Shown: piece after piece, positions 47,614 through 55,765 of the stretch
Position numbering within the stretch: the first letter of the stretch is position 1
How the letters are laid out: each line of letters starts with the position of its first letter
Assembly (NCBI RefSeq): GCF_006376615.1
Contig: NZ_VEXQ01000022.1
Coordinates: 1-64,000, forward strand
From: Buttiauxella sp. B2
Lineage (GTDB): Bacteria; Pseudomonadota; Gammaproteobacteria; Enterobacterales; Enterobacteriaceae
DNA length: 64,000 nucleotides
Reading direction: 5' to 3'
Made by a program: the position numbers and the translations under genes
The notes under the pieces: generated by a model
What the model was told of the DNA's origin: nothing
The model's database searches: none
The model's input: only the letters and a program-made list of their open reading frames with translations

Positions 47614-47716
47614 GAGAGTGGCACTCCAAAAAAATGTGAGGTGGCGATTATAGTTAGCTCACTGGATTGGTTGAAATGAATTAAAATCATCAGAGGTATA
47701 GTCAACAGGAATAGTT
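47614..47716. promoter_or_regulatory. Divergent promoter region cidAB / LysR gene
   Basis: A 103-base gap. TGAATTAAAATCA (47679-47691) is an imperfect palindrome of the T-N11-A type used by LysR regulators and is the best candidate operator. A possible -10-type TATAGT (47651-47656) is seen on the plus strand. Confidence 0.4.
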
Positions 47717-48604
47717 ATGGACATCAGGACACTGCGTTATTTTGTTGAGGTGGTTCGCCAGCAAAGTTTTACCCGCGCTGCCCAGAAGATGTTTGTCACT
47801 CAGCCAACCATCAGCAAGATGCTGCGCAACCTCGAAGATGAGCTGGGTTGTACGCTGCTCATCCGTGATGGTCGCAAATTGTTGCTGACGGATACCGGTG
47901 AAGTTGTTTATCAGCGAGGATTGGCTATTTTGGCGGAATTTCGCCAACTAGAAGCCGAACTTGGCGACATTAACCATCTGAATAAAGGTGTACTGCGCCT
48001 CGGCATTCCACCGATGGTCGGCATGATGATGGCAGGTCCCATAAGTCTCTACCGCCAACGCTACCCTGCCGTTGAGCTGAAGATTTCTGAATTTGGCGGG
48101 TTAACGGTGCAACAAGCGGTGCTCAATGGCGAGCTGGATTTAGCCATGACGGCACTTCCCGTAGACGACGAGCATACTTTTTCGACTCTGCCGTTACTCC
48201 ACAATCCGCTATGCGTCCTGGTACCGCGTTCCGGCCCATGGACGTCACGCGAAAGCATCGACCCCATTGAGCTCGCCGCCCATCCTTTACTTATCTACAA
48301 CGAAGACTTCGCATTAAGCCGCCAGCTCATTCAACTGTTTCACGAGCATGGATTTACGCCGCGTATTGCGGTGCGTAGTGGGCAATGGGATTTCCTGGCG
48401 GCCATGGTGCAGGCAGGAGTTGGGCTTGCGATTCTGCCAGAGACTATTTGTCAGAAGCTGGATAAAAACACGCTGATGTGGCTGCCATTAAATAGCGATT
48501 TAACATGGCAGTTGGCAATGATTTGGCGGGAAGGGGTTTATATTTCGCGCAGTGCGCAAGCGTGGATTGCGTGCTGTAAGGAGTTTTGGCCGGAGCATCC
48601 GTAG
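47717..48604 (+). CDS. LysR-family regulator (CidR-like)
   Basis: A 295-residue LysR-type regulator. The N-terminal helix-turn-helix reads DIRTLRYFVEVVRQQSF, TRAAQKMFVTQPTISKMLRNLEDELG (about 1-45). The effector domain begins near residue 90 with VLRLGIPPMVGMMMAGPI. It is divergent from the cidAB-like pair and very likely controls it, by analogy with CidR; such regulators respond to acetate or pyruvate in Staphylococcus and Bacillus (established there, inferred here). Its position next to the acetate operon acs-yjcH-actP fits that idea. Confidence 0.88.
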   Translation: MDIRTLRYFVEVVRQQSFTRAAQKMFVTQPTISKMLRNLEDELGCTLLIRDGRKLLLTDTGEVVYQRGLAILAEFRQLEAELGDINHLNKGVLRLGIPPMVGMMMAGPISLYRQRYPAVELKISEFGGLTVQQAVLNGELDLAMTALPVDDEHTFSTLPLLHNPLCVLVPRSGPWTSRESIDPIELAAHPLLIYNEDFALSRQLIQLFHEHGFTPRIAVRSGQWDFLAAMVQAGVGLAILPETICQKLDKNTLMWLPLNSDLTWQLAMIWREGVYISRSAQAWIACCKEFWPEHP

Positions 48605-48627
48605 AATGCCTCAATCCCAGTAAAAAA

Positions 48628-48700
48628 TGTCGGATGTCGCTACGCTAATCCGACCTACGAAATACAGTTGTAGGGGGGGATTAGCGCAGCGACATCCACC
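48628..48700. repeat. REP-like inverted pair, copy 5
   Basis: TGTCGGATGTCGCTACGCTA pairs with GGATTAGCGCAGCGACATCC, almost identical to copy 2. It lies between the convergent ends of the LysR gene and yjcE. Confidence 0.87.
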
Positions 48701-48713
48701 ACATTTGTACCCG

Positions 48714-50360
48714 CTACTGTTGCTCTATCAGCAGCGTTTCGAGCAAATCCAGATCGTGCAGTAGCTTCATCAGCGTCTCGTTGCTGATTTTTTTCGTGGC
48801 TCGCAAATGGTATAGCTCGGCGCGTTCTGAACGAAGTGCTGCCAGGCGGAAGCGGCGCTCAAGGTTATCTTCAAGCTCGCTGCTTTCTACATCGTTGCGC
48901 CCGTCGGCCCTGCGGCGCAAATTACCGATAACACGCGAACTCACCTCTTTTAGCAGTTGATCGTCAATGTTCTCATTAACGTCAGAATGCAGGCGTTCTT
49001 CCATTTTCTGAATCGCGACAATAGCCACTTCTGCGGTTGCAGCGCGGGCGATGCGATCTTCTTTATGCGCCATTAATTTGTCGGGAACTTCCACGTTATG
49101 CAGCAAAATCGGCAGCATTATGACCCCGGCAAACAGCGAGAATAGAATCACGCCAGCCGAAAGGAAGATAAGCTCATAACGCGCCGGGAATGGCGTTCCG
49201 TCACCTAATAGCAGTGGAATAGAAAGTACACCAGCAAGCGTGATTGCCCCGCGAACCCCGGCAAATGACGCAATCGCCAGTTCACGTGTGGAGTAAGAAC
49301 CGAACTCCAGCGGACGTTTTTTCATAAAACGTAGACTGATGCGTTTCATTGTCCACAGCCACAAGAAACGAACCCCAATCAGGGCGAAATAGATAAGTCC
49401 GATATCAAGGAACAGTATCCACAATTCCACGTTCGGATCGGCGTTTGCCGCCGCAACCGAGGTGGTCAAAATACCCGGTAATTGCAGTCCTAACAGCAAG
49501 AACACCATGCCGTTGAACACAAATTCGAGCATCGCCCAAACGCTGTTTGCACGCAGCCGCATCGCCAACGGAGCGCTGCGTAACACACCGGAACGCGTGA
49601 TGGTCATCCCCGCAGCAACCGCGGCCAGAATACCGGAAACACCGATATGTTCAGCAATCAGATAAGAAGCGAACGGCAGCAGTAACAGCAGCAGAATTTG
49701 CGTTGCAGGTTCGTCACCGCTCCAGCGGCTCATCAGGCGCAGCGATTTACCGTATAACCAACTAACGGCGATACCTGCCAGCAGGCCGCCAATTGCGACT
49801 TTGAAGAACTCAACAGTTGCGCCACCAACGGTAAACACCATGGTGCCGACGGCTACCGCGACTGCCATTTTCAGCGACACCAGACCGGAGGCATCGTTCA
49901 TCAACGCTTCGCCCTGCAAAATCCCCATGATTTTCTTAGGAATGCGCCCTTCCCCGACAATACCGGAAAGCGCCACGGCATCCGTTGGCGAGAGCACTGC
50001 CGCAAGCGCAAATGCAGGAATGAGCGGGATACCCGGCACCAGATAGTAAATCAGGAAGCCAATACCCACGACGGTAACCAGCACCAATACAAGCGCCAGC
50101 CCGATGATTTCTCGCCCGTGGTGGAGAAATTCATTCGTCGGTGTTTTCCAACCATCAGCAAACAGCAGCGGCGGAATAAACAACACCAGGAACAGTTCAG
50201 GGTTGAAATCAACATGCAAACCGAAGTGTGGCCAGGCGAGCAGTGCGCCTATCGCAATTTGCATTAACGGAAGCGGGATCTGGAATGGCAGCATGCGCGT
50301 TGCCACACCAGAAAGCGAAACCACAAAAGTCATGATGAGAATAGTGAAGAAAATTTCCAT
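48714..50360 (-). CDS. yjcE: YjcE, CPA1-family sodium/proton antiporter
   Basis: A 548-residue inner-membrane antiporter, the length of E. coli YjcE (549). About 12 membrane segments occupy residues 1-410, with the CPA1 ion-site motif in FALAAVLSPTDAVALSGIVGEG and QGEALMNDASGLVSLK. A cytosolic C-terminal tail of some 130 residues, helical and charged, ends LLHDLDLLETLLIEQQ. It is thought to exchange sodium (or potassium) for protons at the membrane. It is a single gene, minus strand, downstream of an ERIC element. Confidence 0.95.
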   Translation of the reverse strand: MEIFFTILIMTFVVSLSGVATRMLPFQIPLPLMQIAIGALLAWPHFGLHVDFNPELFLVLFIPPLLFADGWKTPTNEFLHHGREIIGLALVLVLVTVVGIGFLIYYLVPGIPLIPAFALAAVLSPTDAVALSGIVGEGRIPKKIMGILQGEALMNDASGLVSLKMAVAVAVGTMVFTVGGATVEFFKVAIGGLLAGIAVSWLYGKSLRLMSRWSGDEPATQILLLLLLPFASYLIAEHIGVSGILAAVAAGMTITRSGVLRSAPLAMRLRANSVWAMLEFVFNGMVFLLLGLQLPGILTTSVAAANADPNVELWILFLDIGLIYFALIGVRFLWLWTMKRISLRFMKKRPLEFGSYSTRELAIASFAGVRGAITLAGVLSIPLLLGDGTPFPARYELIFLSAGVILFSLFAGVIMLPILLHNVEVPDKLMAHKEDRIARAATAEVAIVAIQKMEERLHSDVNENIDDQLLKEVSSRVIGNLRRRADGRNDVESSELEDNLERRFRLAALRSERAELYHLRATKKISNETLMKLLHDLDLLETLLIEQQ

Positions 50361-50493
50361 GCTTTCCTTAGTCGCGGTATTTCGTGAAACCCTTTTCGTA
50401 GGATCTTATTTTACCTAATAGTAAAACAATTTTTTATACCGGAAGGAAACAGGAAAAGACTTGAAAGGAGGAAAAGGAGTGGGAAGGAAAACT

Positions 50494-50620
50494 GTTTACT
50501 CTAAATAATTCAAGTTGCAGGTAGGCGGCAAGGGAACGAATCCCCAGGAGCTTACATAAGTAAGTGACTGGGGTTCGCAAGTGCAGCCAACACCCCTGCA
50601 GCTTGAAGTATGACGAGTAA
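50494..50620. repeat. Full-length ERIC element
   Basis: A complete ERIC of about 127 bases with both ends (TTTACTCTAAATAATTCAAG and GCTTGAAGTATGACGAGTAA) and the intact core GAATCCCCAGGAGCTTACAT, AAGTAAGTGACTGGGG. It ends two bases before the ghxP stop codon, so it is transcribed with ghxP and lies upstream of yjcE. Confidence 0.93.
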
Positions 50621-50622
50621 AA

Positions 50623-51972
50623 TTAAATAGCCCAGCCGCCTGCGTAGAATGCTACCAATGCGATAGCGATAACTACGGTGCCGATGTTCAGCTTACGCCA
50701 CTCACCAGACACCACGCGGCCAATCACCAGCGAAGCAAAACCAATCATAATGCCGGTAACGATGTTGCAGGTCAGCACGATGAATACCGCAGTAATCAAG
50801 CCAGCCATTGCATCAACGAAATCAGCGAAGTCGATTTTTGCCACGTTGCTCAGCATCAGCAAACCTACGTACATCAGCGCCGGAGCGGTAGCGTATGCAG
50901 GAACCAGATAAGAGAGCGGGGAAAGGAACAGAATCAGCAGGAACAACACACCTACGGTGATAGCTGTCAGGCCGGTTTTACCACCAGCAGCAGTACCTGC
51001 CGCAGATTCGATATATACCGCAGCTGGAGCCGCCCCCACCAAACCTGAGAACACAGAACTCAGGGAGTCGGTAGTCAGCGCTTTACCACCATCAATGATT
51101 TGACCGTCTTTATCCAGCAGATTTGCCTGGCCCGCAACAGCACGGATAGTGCCGGTTGCATCGAACACCGCAGTCATAACCAGAGCCAGAACGCTTGGTA
51201 GAACCACTGGATTCAACGCACCCATAATATCCAGGCTGCCAATCAGGGAATTACCCGCTTCGTCTTTCAAAGACGGCATAGCGAAGATGCCAGAGAAATG
51301 TACCGTTGGGTCGAAGATTAGGCCAAAGATTGAAATACCGATGATAGTCAGCAGAATGCCGCCCGGTACTTTCAGTTTCTCCAGACCAATAATCACCGCG
51401 AGGCCAATCAGCGACATGATTACCGGGAAGCTGGCGAAATGTCCGAGTGCTACTGGCAAGCCATCAAGTGGGTTCTTGATAACCAGGCCGACACCGTTTG
51501 CGGCAATCAGCAGCAGGAACAGGCCGATACCGATACCGGTACCGTGCGCAACGCCCATCGGCAAGTTACGCAAAATCCAGCTACGAATACCGGTTGCAGA
51601 GATGATGGTGAACAGCACGCCCATCAGGAACACAGCGCCTAATGCAACCGGAACGCTGATGTGTTGACCCAGCACCAGGCTAAATGCGGTGAACGCAGTC
51701 AAAGAAATGGCGCAACCAATTGCCAACGGCAGGTTCGCCCACAGGCCCATAACAAGAGAACCAACACCGGCTACCAGGCAAGTCGCCACAAAGACCGCCG
51801 CAGGTGGGAAACCTGCTTTACCGAGCATGCCCGGTACAACGATCACGGAGTACACCATCGCGAGGAAGGTGGTTAAACCCGCCACTACTTCCTGACGAAC
51901 GGTACTGCCACGTGCAGATATTTTGAACCAGGCGTCAAGACCGCCGGTTGCACGCGGAGAATGATTAGACAT
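50623..51972 (-). CDS. ghxP: GhxP (YjcD), guanine/hypoxanthine permease
   Basis: A 449-residue purine permease of the NCS2/AzgA-like family, the same length as E. coli GhxP. It carries guanine and hypoxanthine into the cell with protons. About 13 membrane segments; family motifs are [29 protein letters not shown]-like [27 protein letters not shown] and [37 protein letters not shown]. The start at 51972 ([16 protein letters not shown]) is chosen over the 33-codon longer frame because it matches the family and has AGGGGATTTTTC upstream. Regulation by PurR is predicted from three upstream sites. Confidence 0.95.
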   Translation of the reverse strand: MSNHSPRATGGLDAWFKISARGSTVRQEVVAGLTTFLAMVYSVIVVPGMLGKAGFPPAAVFVATCLVAGVGSLVMGLWANLPLAIGCAISLTAFTAFSLVLGQHISVPVALGAVFLMGVLFTIISATGIRSWILRNLPMGVAHGTGIGIGLFLLLIAANGVGLVIKNPLDGLPVALGHFASFPVIMSLIGLAVIIGLEKLKVPGGILLTIIGISIFGLIFDPTVHFSGIFAMPSLKDEAGNSLIGSLDIMGALNPVVLPSVLALVMTAVFDATGTIRAVAGQANLLDKDGQIIDGGKALTTDSLSSVFSGLVGAAPAAVYIESAAGTAAGGKTGLTAITVGVLFLLILFLSPLSYLVPAYATAPALMYVGLLMLSNVAKIDFADFVDAMAGLITAVFIVLTCNIVTGIMIGFASLVIGRVVSGEWRKLNIGTVVIAIALVAFYAGGWAI

Positions 51973-52089
51973 AGTGAAAAATCCCCTGAGATTTTTATGA
52001 TTACGTTGGTATACGTGGTGGACAACCCACTGCCAATTAAACGTCAGATCCCTGTGCTGCGTTTGTGACAAAAAAGGGCGTCACAAAAA

Positions 52090-52105
52090 AAGCAAACGTT
52101 TAACT
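52090..52105. promoter_or_regulatory. PurR box 1 upstream of ghxP
   Basis: AAGCAAACGTTTAACT matches the core GCAAACGTTT of the PurR consensus (ACGCAAACGTTTTCGT). It lies 118 bases upstream of the ghxP start, just downstream of a possible -10 on the minus strand. Confidence 0.72.
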
Positions 52106-52134
52106 CCGCGTATACAAACTGGGCGTGAAAATTA

Positions 52135-52150
52135 AGGCAAACGATTATCC
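52135..52150. promoter_or_regulatory. PurR box 2 upstream of ghxP
   Basis: AGGCAAACGATTATCC keeps GCAAACG-TT of the PurR consensus. It overlaps a candidate -35 (TTGCCT on the minus strand, 52132-52137), with a possible -10 (TTGTAT) 17 bases further. Binding here would block the promoter. Confidence 0.62.
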
Positions 52151-52233
52151 GGCCTTATTACATCGGTTTTCAACCGAACTTTGCCGCTTTTTGCCGAAAA
52201 AAGCGTTAGCGGGTGAAATTATCGCCACCTCAT

Positions 52234-52249
52234 GCGCAAACGTTATCGT
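52234..52249. promoter_or_regulatory. PurR box 3 upstream of ghxP
   Basis: GCGCAAACGTTATCGT differs from the consensus at two positions and is the best of the three sites. It lies about 260 bases upstream of ghxP and about 85 bases downstream of the GST stop. The rest of the 351-base gap (51973-52323) holds no gene; no purine-riboswitch fold was recognised. Confidence 0.72.
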
Positions 52250-52323
52250 CGATGCGCAATTTAGCAACAAAGATGCAAGATACCGGTAATGATTTTATCT
52301 GGCTCATAGGATTTTTCGATGTA

Positions 52324-52992
52324 TCAACCGCCGGGAATTTCGAAGGGTCCGCCCTGTTGGATTGTTCGTTGCCAGGCCGGGCGCAGTTGTACTTTTTTAA
52401 ACCAATTCTGGAGATTCGGTAAATCATTAATACCACCGCGAGCAAGCAAAGCGACGACAGGGAAACTCATCTGGATGTCCGCCGCACTGAATGATTGCCC
52501 GGCAAACCACGGATTTTTTTGTAGCGAATCTTCGAGGTAACGCGCATGAGTCAAAATCTGCTTATTCAGATAGGCTTTTTGTACACCCTGCCCCAGTAAA
52601 TTCCCTACCGGGCGTAGCAACCACGGAACCGGTTCTTTTCCCAGGCTGCCAAACACCAGTTTCATCATTAATAACGGCATCAGCGATCCTTCGGCGTAAT
52701 GCAGCCAAAAGCGATAACGCAGCTTTTCCTCATTGGAAATAGGTTTAAAGCGACTTTCGGGATCATAGGTTTCTTGCAGGTATTCAATAATCGCCCCCGA
52801 TTCTGCGAGGATATTGCCATTATCTTCCACCACTGGTGACTTCCCCAACGGATGCACGGCTTTTAGCGACTCTGGTGCCAGCATGGTTGATTCACGTTGA
52901 TAGCGAACAATCTGGTACGGTACCTGGAGTTCTTCAAGCATCCATAAAATGCGCTGTGAGCGGGAGTTATTGAGATGATGAACGATAAGCAT
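52324..52992 (-). CDS. Glutathione S-transferase
   Basis: A 222-residue cytosolic glutathione S-transferase. The N-terminal thioredoxin-fold domain starts LIVHHLNNSRSQRILWMLEELQVPYQIV and has the cis-Pro region HPLGKSPVVED and the glutathione-binding ESGAIIEYLQETY. The C-terminal helical domain has GQSFSAADIQMSFPV, with the N-capping box Asp. The Ser in NNSRSQR is the likely catalytic residue (bacterial GST of the Ser type). No specific E. coli gene symbol was assigned. It is a single gene, minus strand, upstream of ghxP. Confidence 0.88.
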   Translation of the reverse strand: MLIVHHLNNSRSQRILWMLEELQVPYQIVRYQRESTMLAPESLKAVHPLGKSPVVEDNGNILAESGAIIEYLQETYDPESRFKPISNEEKLRYRFWLHYAEGSLMPLLMMKLVFGSLGKEPVPWLLRPVGNLLGQGVQKAYLNKQILTHARYLEDSLQKNPWFAGQSFSAADIQMSFPVVALLARGGINDLPNLQNWFKKVQLRPAWQRTIQQGGPFEIPGG

Positions 52993-53119
52993 GAGTTAAC
53001 CTTCTGTTTAGCAAGATGAGTTAACTATAGGCATATGTGGGAAGAGTGAAGTATTAGAATTGTTCAAAAAACATGCAAAATAGCCTTGAAACCTGGCAGA
53101 GTCGATCTACAATTAAATT

Positions 53120-53261
53120 GTCAGTGCAATCCGGAACCTCCTGAGAACGTGTGATTGAGGGACGCTGATGTCGGGGGAAACCCTCCTTGCGAAAAGCGGG
53201 ATAGATCGAAAGACAAAGACCGGGAATAAACTAAAGCGCCGATGTTGGGCGCTTTAGTTTT
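53120..53261 (+). ncRNA. sraL: SraL (RyjA) small RNA candidate
   Basis: A 142-base transcript unit is predicted on the plus strand, convergent with soxR. It has a -10-like CTACAAT (53107-53113), a body with CCGGAACCTCCTGAG and GGGGGAAACCCTCC, and a Rho-independent terminator. In E. coli the 140-nt SraL RNA lies in exactly this place, between soxR and ghxP (yjcD), opposite to soxR. It is sigma-S dependent and represses tig. The call rests on position, length, promoter and terminator; I did not check it against a covariance model. Confidence 0.72.
53231..53261. terminator. Bidirectional terminator sraL / soxR
   Basis: CTAAAGCGCC / GGCGCTTTAG, a perfect 10-bp stem with a seven-base loop. On the plus strand TTTT follows; on the minus strand TTTATT follows, so it serves both the small RNA and soxR. 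Confidence 0.88.
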
Positions 53262-53277
53262 GCATCTAATTCCATTT

Positions 53278-53733
53278 TTAATCTTCTAAAAGACGCGCCC
53301 CCGTCCCCTCTTGACCTAACTTATCGCCAGGATTTCGCAACGGACAGTCAGCACCAGACAAACAGCCACAACCAATACAGCCATCTAATTCATCTCGCAA
53401 CGCCGTTAATGTATGAATGCGCCGTTCCAGTTCTTCACGCCATTGAGACGACATTTTTTTCCAGTCGTTTTTATTTATTTTGTGCCCATCAGGCAGCACT
53501 CCAAACTCTTCGCCAATGGTCGCCAGCGGAATACCGATGCGCTGCGCGATTTTAATGATGGCGACATTTCGCAGCACATCACGCGTGTAACGTCGTTGAT
53601 TCCCGCTATTACGTACGCTTCTAATTAACCCTTTGCTTTCATAAAAGTGCAACGCAGAAACAGCCACACCACTTCGACTGGCGACTTCTCCCGGACTCAG
53701 TAAAGATTTAAAGCGTGGTGATTTCTTTTCCAT
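53278..53733 (-). CDS. soxR: SoxR, redox-sensing MerR-family activator
   Basis: A 151-residue MerR-family regulator that senses redox-cycling compounds through a 2Fe-2S cluster. The N-terminal helix-turn-helix is [27 protein letters not shown] (about 11-37), and the cluster ligands are Cys119, Cys122, Cys124 and Cys130 ([12 protein letters not shown]), as in E. coli. The C-terminal tail ([13 protein letters not shown]) is typical of enteric SoxR. When oxidised it activates soxS from the shared 86-base gap. The gene ends just before the terminator shared with SraL. Confidence 0.96.
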   Translation of the reverse strand: MEKKSPRFKSLLSPGEVASRSGVAVSALHFYESKGLIRSVRNSGNQRRYTRDVLRNVAIIKIAQRIGIPLATIGEEFGVLPDGHKINKNDWKKMSSQWREELERRIHTLTALRDELDGCIGCGCLSGADCPLRNPGDKLGQEGTGARLLED

Positions 53734-53744
53734 AATGCTCTTTA

Positions 53745-53762
53745 CCTCAAGTTAACTTGAGG
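53745..53762. promoter_or_regulatory. SoxR operator in the soxS promoter
   Basis: CCTCAAGTTAACTTGAGG is a perfect 18-bp palindrome. It lies between the -35 (TTTACC, 53741-53746) and -10 (TATACT, 53766-53771) of soxS, with the overlong 19-bp spacing typical of MerR-family promoters. Confidence 0.95.
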
Positions 53763-53819
53763 AATTATACTCGCTGCCAACAGAACCTGCTAATCAACAA
53801 CCAGGCTTGAGGATGGCTT

Positions 53820-54143
53820 ATGGCACATCAGGATATTATTCACACATTGACTGAATGGATTGACGATCACATTGATCAGCCGTTGAACATTGACGTTGTG
53901 GCAAAAAAATCAGGATATTCAAAATGGTATCTTCAACGGATGTTCCGTACCGTACAGCGCCAGACATTGGGTGAATACATTCGACAGCGCCGTCTGTTGA
54001 TGGCTGCCAAAGAACTACGCGACACACAGCGGCCAATTTTTGATATTGCGATGGACTACGGTTACGTTTCCCAGCAAACCTTTTCACGCGTTTTCCGTCG
54101 TGAATTTGACCGGACTCCGACTGATTACCGCCATCACGCCTAA
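53820..54143 (+). CDS. soxS: SoxS, AraC-family superoxide-response activator
   Basis: A 107-residue AraC-family protein consisting only of the DNA-binding domain with two helix-turn-helix motifs. The first lies in NIDVVAKKSGYSKWYLQRMFRTV, the second in IFDIAMDYGYVSQQTFSRVFRREF. It ends DYRHHA, close to E. coli SoxS. It turns on the superoxide and efflux regulon. GAGG just before the ATG is the ribosome site. It is divergent from soxR. Confidence 0.96.
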   Translation: MAHQDIIHTLTEWIDDHIDQPLNIDVVAKKSGYSKWYLQRMFRTVQRQTLGEYIRQRRLLMAAKELRDTQRPIFDIAMDYGYVSQQTFSRVFRREFDRTPTDYRHHA

Positions 54144-54243
54144 GGGTATTTGCAAAAGAATTACTGCCTGAAAACTCGATAAATTGGGTCAGAAAATGCG
54201 TCGCAGAACTGGCGATTAAAAGAACAAATGTGATATAGTTCAC

Positions 54244-54267
54244 AAATCCTGTGAGACAGGATTTTTC
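54244..54267 (+). terminator. Probable soxS terminator
   Basis: AAATCCTGT / ACAGGATTT, a perfect 9-bp stem with a GAG loop and TTTC after it. It lies about 100 bases downstream of soxS and upstream of yjcB. Confidence 0.7.
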
Positions 54268-54381
54268 TTACATTTCTGCACCCCACTCATTCCCCTGACG
54301 GTCCCTGAGCTGTATTTGTCGCGCCTTGTGTCGCGCATAACCGTTGAGCGTGATGAGTTATGCAATCGAGGAACAGTTTTC

Positions 54382-54663
54382 ATGGCGGCAATCACTACCA
54401 GCGTTTTGCTCATGCGCTGGCCTTTAGTCAGTGCGGTTTTGATGTTTTTAGCCAGCACGTTGAATATTCAATTTCGCAAATCCGACTACGCGTTTTTAGC
54501 GGTCGTTAGCAGTGGTCTGGGTATCACTGCATCTTTGTGGTTTGCGATGGGTTTATTAGGGCTGACTTTGGCTGATTTCCCAGTAATCTGGGCATCGTTC
54601 AAGGACATCATGCTTGAAATCATGAGCCATACCCCGCCTGAATGGCCGATGGTGTTGACCTGA
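54382..54663 (+). CDS. yjcB: YjcB family small membrane protein
   Basis: A 93-residue protein with two hydrophobic segments (about 13-29 and 41-66), matching E. coli YjcB in length and sequence pattern (LMFLASTLNIQFRKSDY, LWFAMGLLGLTLADF, ending PPEWPMVLT). It is probably an inner-membrane protein; the function is unknown. The start is the ATG at 54382, with GAGG upstream; a frame 22 codons longer lacks a ribosome site. In E. coli yjcC lies between soxS and yjcB, but it is absent here. A terminator follows. Confidence 0.88.
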   Translation: MAAITTSVLLMRWPLVSAVLMFLASTLNIQFRKSDYAFLAVVSSGLGITASLWFAMGLLGLTLADFPVIWASFKDIMLEIMSHTPPEWPMVLT

Positions 54664-54684
54664 TTTAGTGAGATTAGAAAATGT

Positions 54685-54716
54685 AAAGGGCCTCTGTGTA
54701 ATACAAGGCCTTTTTT
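54685..54716. terminator. Terminator yjcB / LacI-family gene
   Basis: AAAGGGCCT / AGGCCTTTT forms a stem with one wobble pair and a 12-base loop, with TTTTTT after it on the plus strand. It separates yjcB from the convergent right-hand operon. Confidence 0.85.
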
Positions 54717-54727
54717 GTTTTTGTTGA

Positions 54728-55753
54728 TTACCGCCTCCCTTCCTGCGCGTTCACCGTGCTTTGCCTGAATACCAACTCAGCTTTAGCTCGGCTGCCCGGC
54801 GGTTCATCATTATTAGCGATTTTTTCCAGCATTAACTGACAGGCTTCTTGTGCAAGTCGCTTCTCGTTTTGCCGCATCGACCAAATATTGTTGGCGAGGA
54901 AGCTCAACATAATATTGTCATCAAAAGTGCCAATATTAATTTCGTGGGGAATGTAGCCATACCGCTCACGCAGAACACCCAACGCACCCTGTAAAATCGG
55001 CAGTGATGAGGCAATAAAGCGTTGCGGCCAGGTACGATGGGTGTCGATGTAGTCCGCCATCAATTTCTCCCCGTCGCTCAACTGGTTATGCCCGGCGCTG
55101 CTGATGCAATCGGGTGTAAGTTCAATCCCGTGCTGCTCCATCGCCGCACGATATCCTGTTAAACGGTCAACAATAGAGGGTGATTCAGGATCACCGACAA
55201 AGAATTGAATCGGTGCCTGGGTGTGGTTCAGCATCGCATCCGTCAGCCGATAGCCGCTATCTACGTTGTCAGTCACCACGCAACATGTGCCTTCTACACC
55301 AAAATCCCGATCCAGAAACACGAGCGGTTTCAGACAATTTTTCAGGTAATGAGCCTGGCTTACCGCATTCGTCGACACCACAAAAATCCCATCGACGTTG
55401 CGATTTTCCAGCGATTTCACCAGCAAATTTTCATAGGCCGTGTCGTTATTGGTGCAGCTAATCATCAGCTGATAACCCTGTTCACGGCAGCGAGCTTCCA
55501 GTACTTCGGCCAGTGCGGAAAAGAAAGGGTTCGACAAGCGCGGGATGACCAGACCGAAGGTATCCGTTTTATTAAGCTTTAAGCTGCGCGCAGCAAGATT
55601 GATGGTATAGCTATGTTTTTTAACGTAGCTATTGATTCTTTCCTGGGTCTTTTCGCTGATGCGATATTTCTGCGCATTGCCATTCAAAACGGCACGAACC
55701 GTTGTGATAGAGACGCCAAGATCCATGGCGATTTGCTCAATTGTCTTTGCCAA
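54728..55753 (-). CDS. LacI-family repressor of the right-hand operon
   Basis: A 341-residue LacI-family regulator. The N-terminal helix-turn-helix is TIEQIAMDLGVSITTVRAVLNG, followed by a hinge with INLAARSLKLNKT and a periplasmic-binding-fold sensor domain (TFGLVIPRLSNPFFSALAEVLEA). It lies 12 bases after tctA on the same strand, so it is the last gene of the operon, and it probably controls its own operon. Its operator should lie upstream of the first gene, outside the window. The ligand is not known. Confidence 0.9.
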   Translation of the reverse strand: MAKTIEQIAMDLGVSITTVRAVLNGNAQKYRISEKTQERINSYVKKHSYTINLAARSLKLNKTDTFGLVIPRLSNPFFSALAEVLEARCREQGYQLMISCTNNDTAYENLLVKSLENRNVDGIFVVSTNAVSQAHYLKNCLKPLVFLDRDFGVEGTCCVVTDNVDSGYRLTDAMLNHTQAPIQFFVGDPESPSIVDRLTGYRAAMEQHGIELTPDCISSAGHNQLSDGEKLMADYIDTHRTWPQRFIASSLPILQGALGVLRERYGYIPHEINIGTFDDNIMLSFLANNIWSMRQNEKRLAQEACQLMLEKIANNDEPPGSRAKAELVFRQSTVNAQEGRR

Positions 55754-55765
55754 TCTGACTCTTCC

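Noticed and set aside
52106-52323. Purine riboswitch upstream of ghxP
   Set aside because: No three-way-junction pattern or conserved purine-aptamer loops seen; PurR-type sites explain the regulation better.
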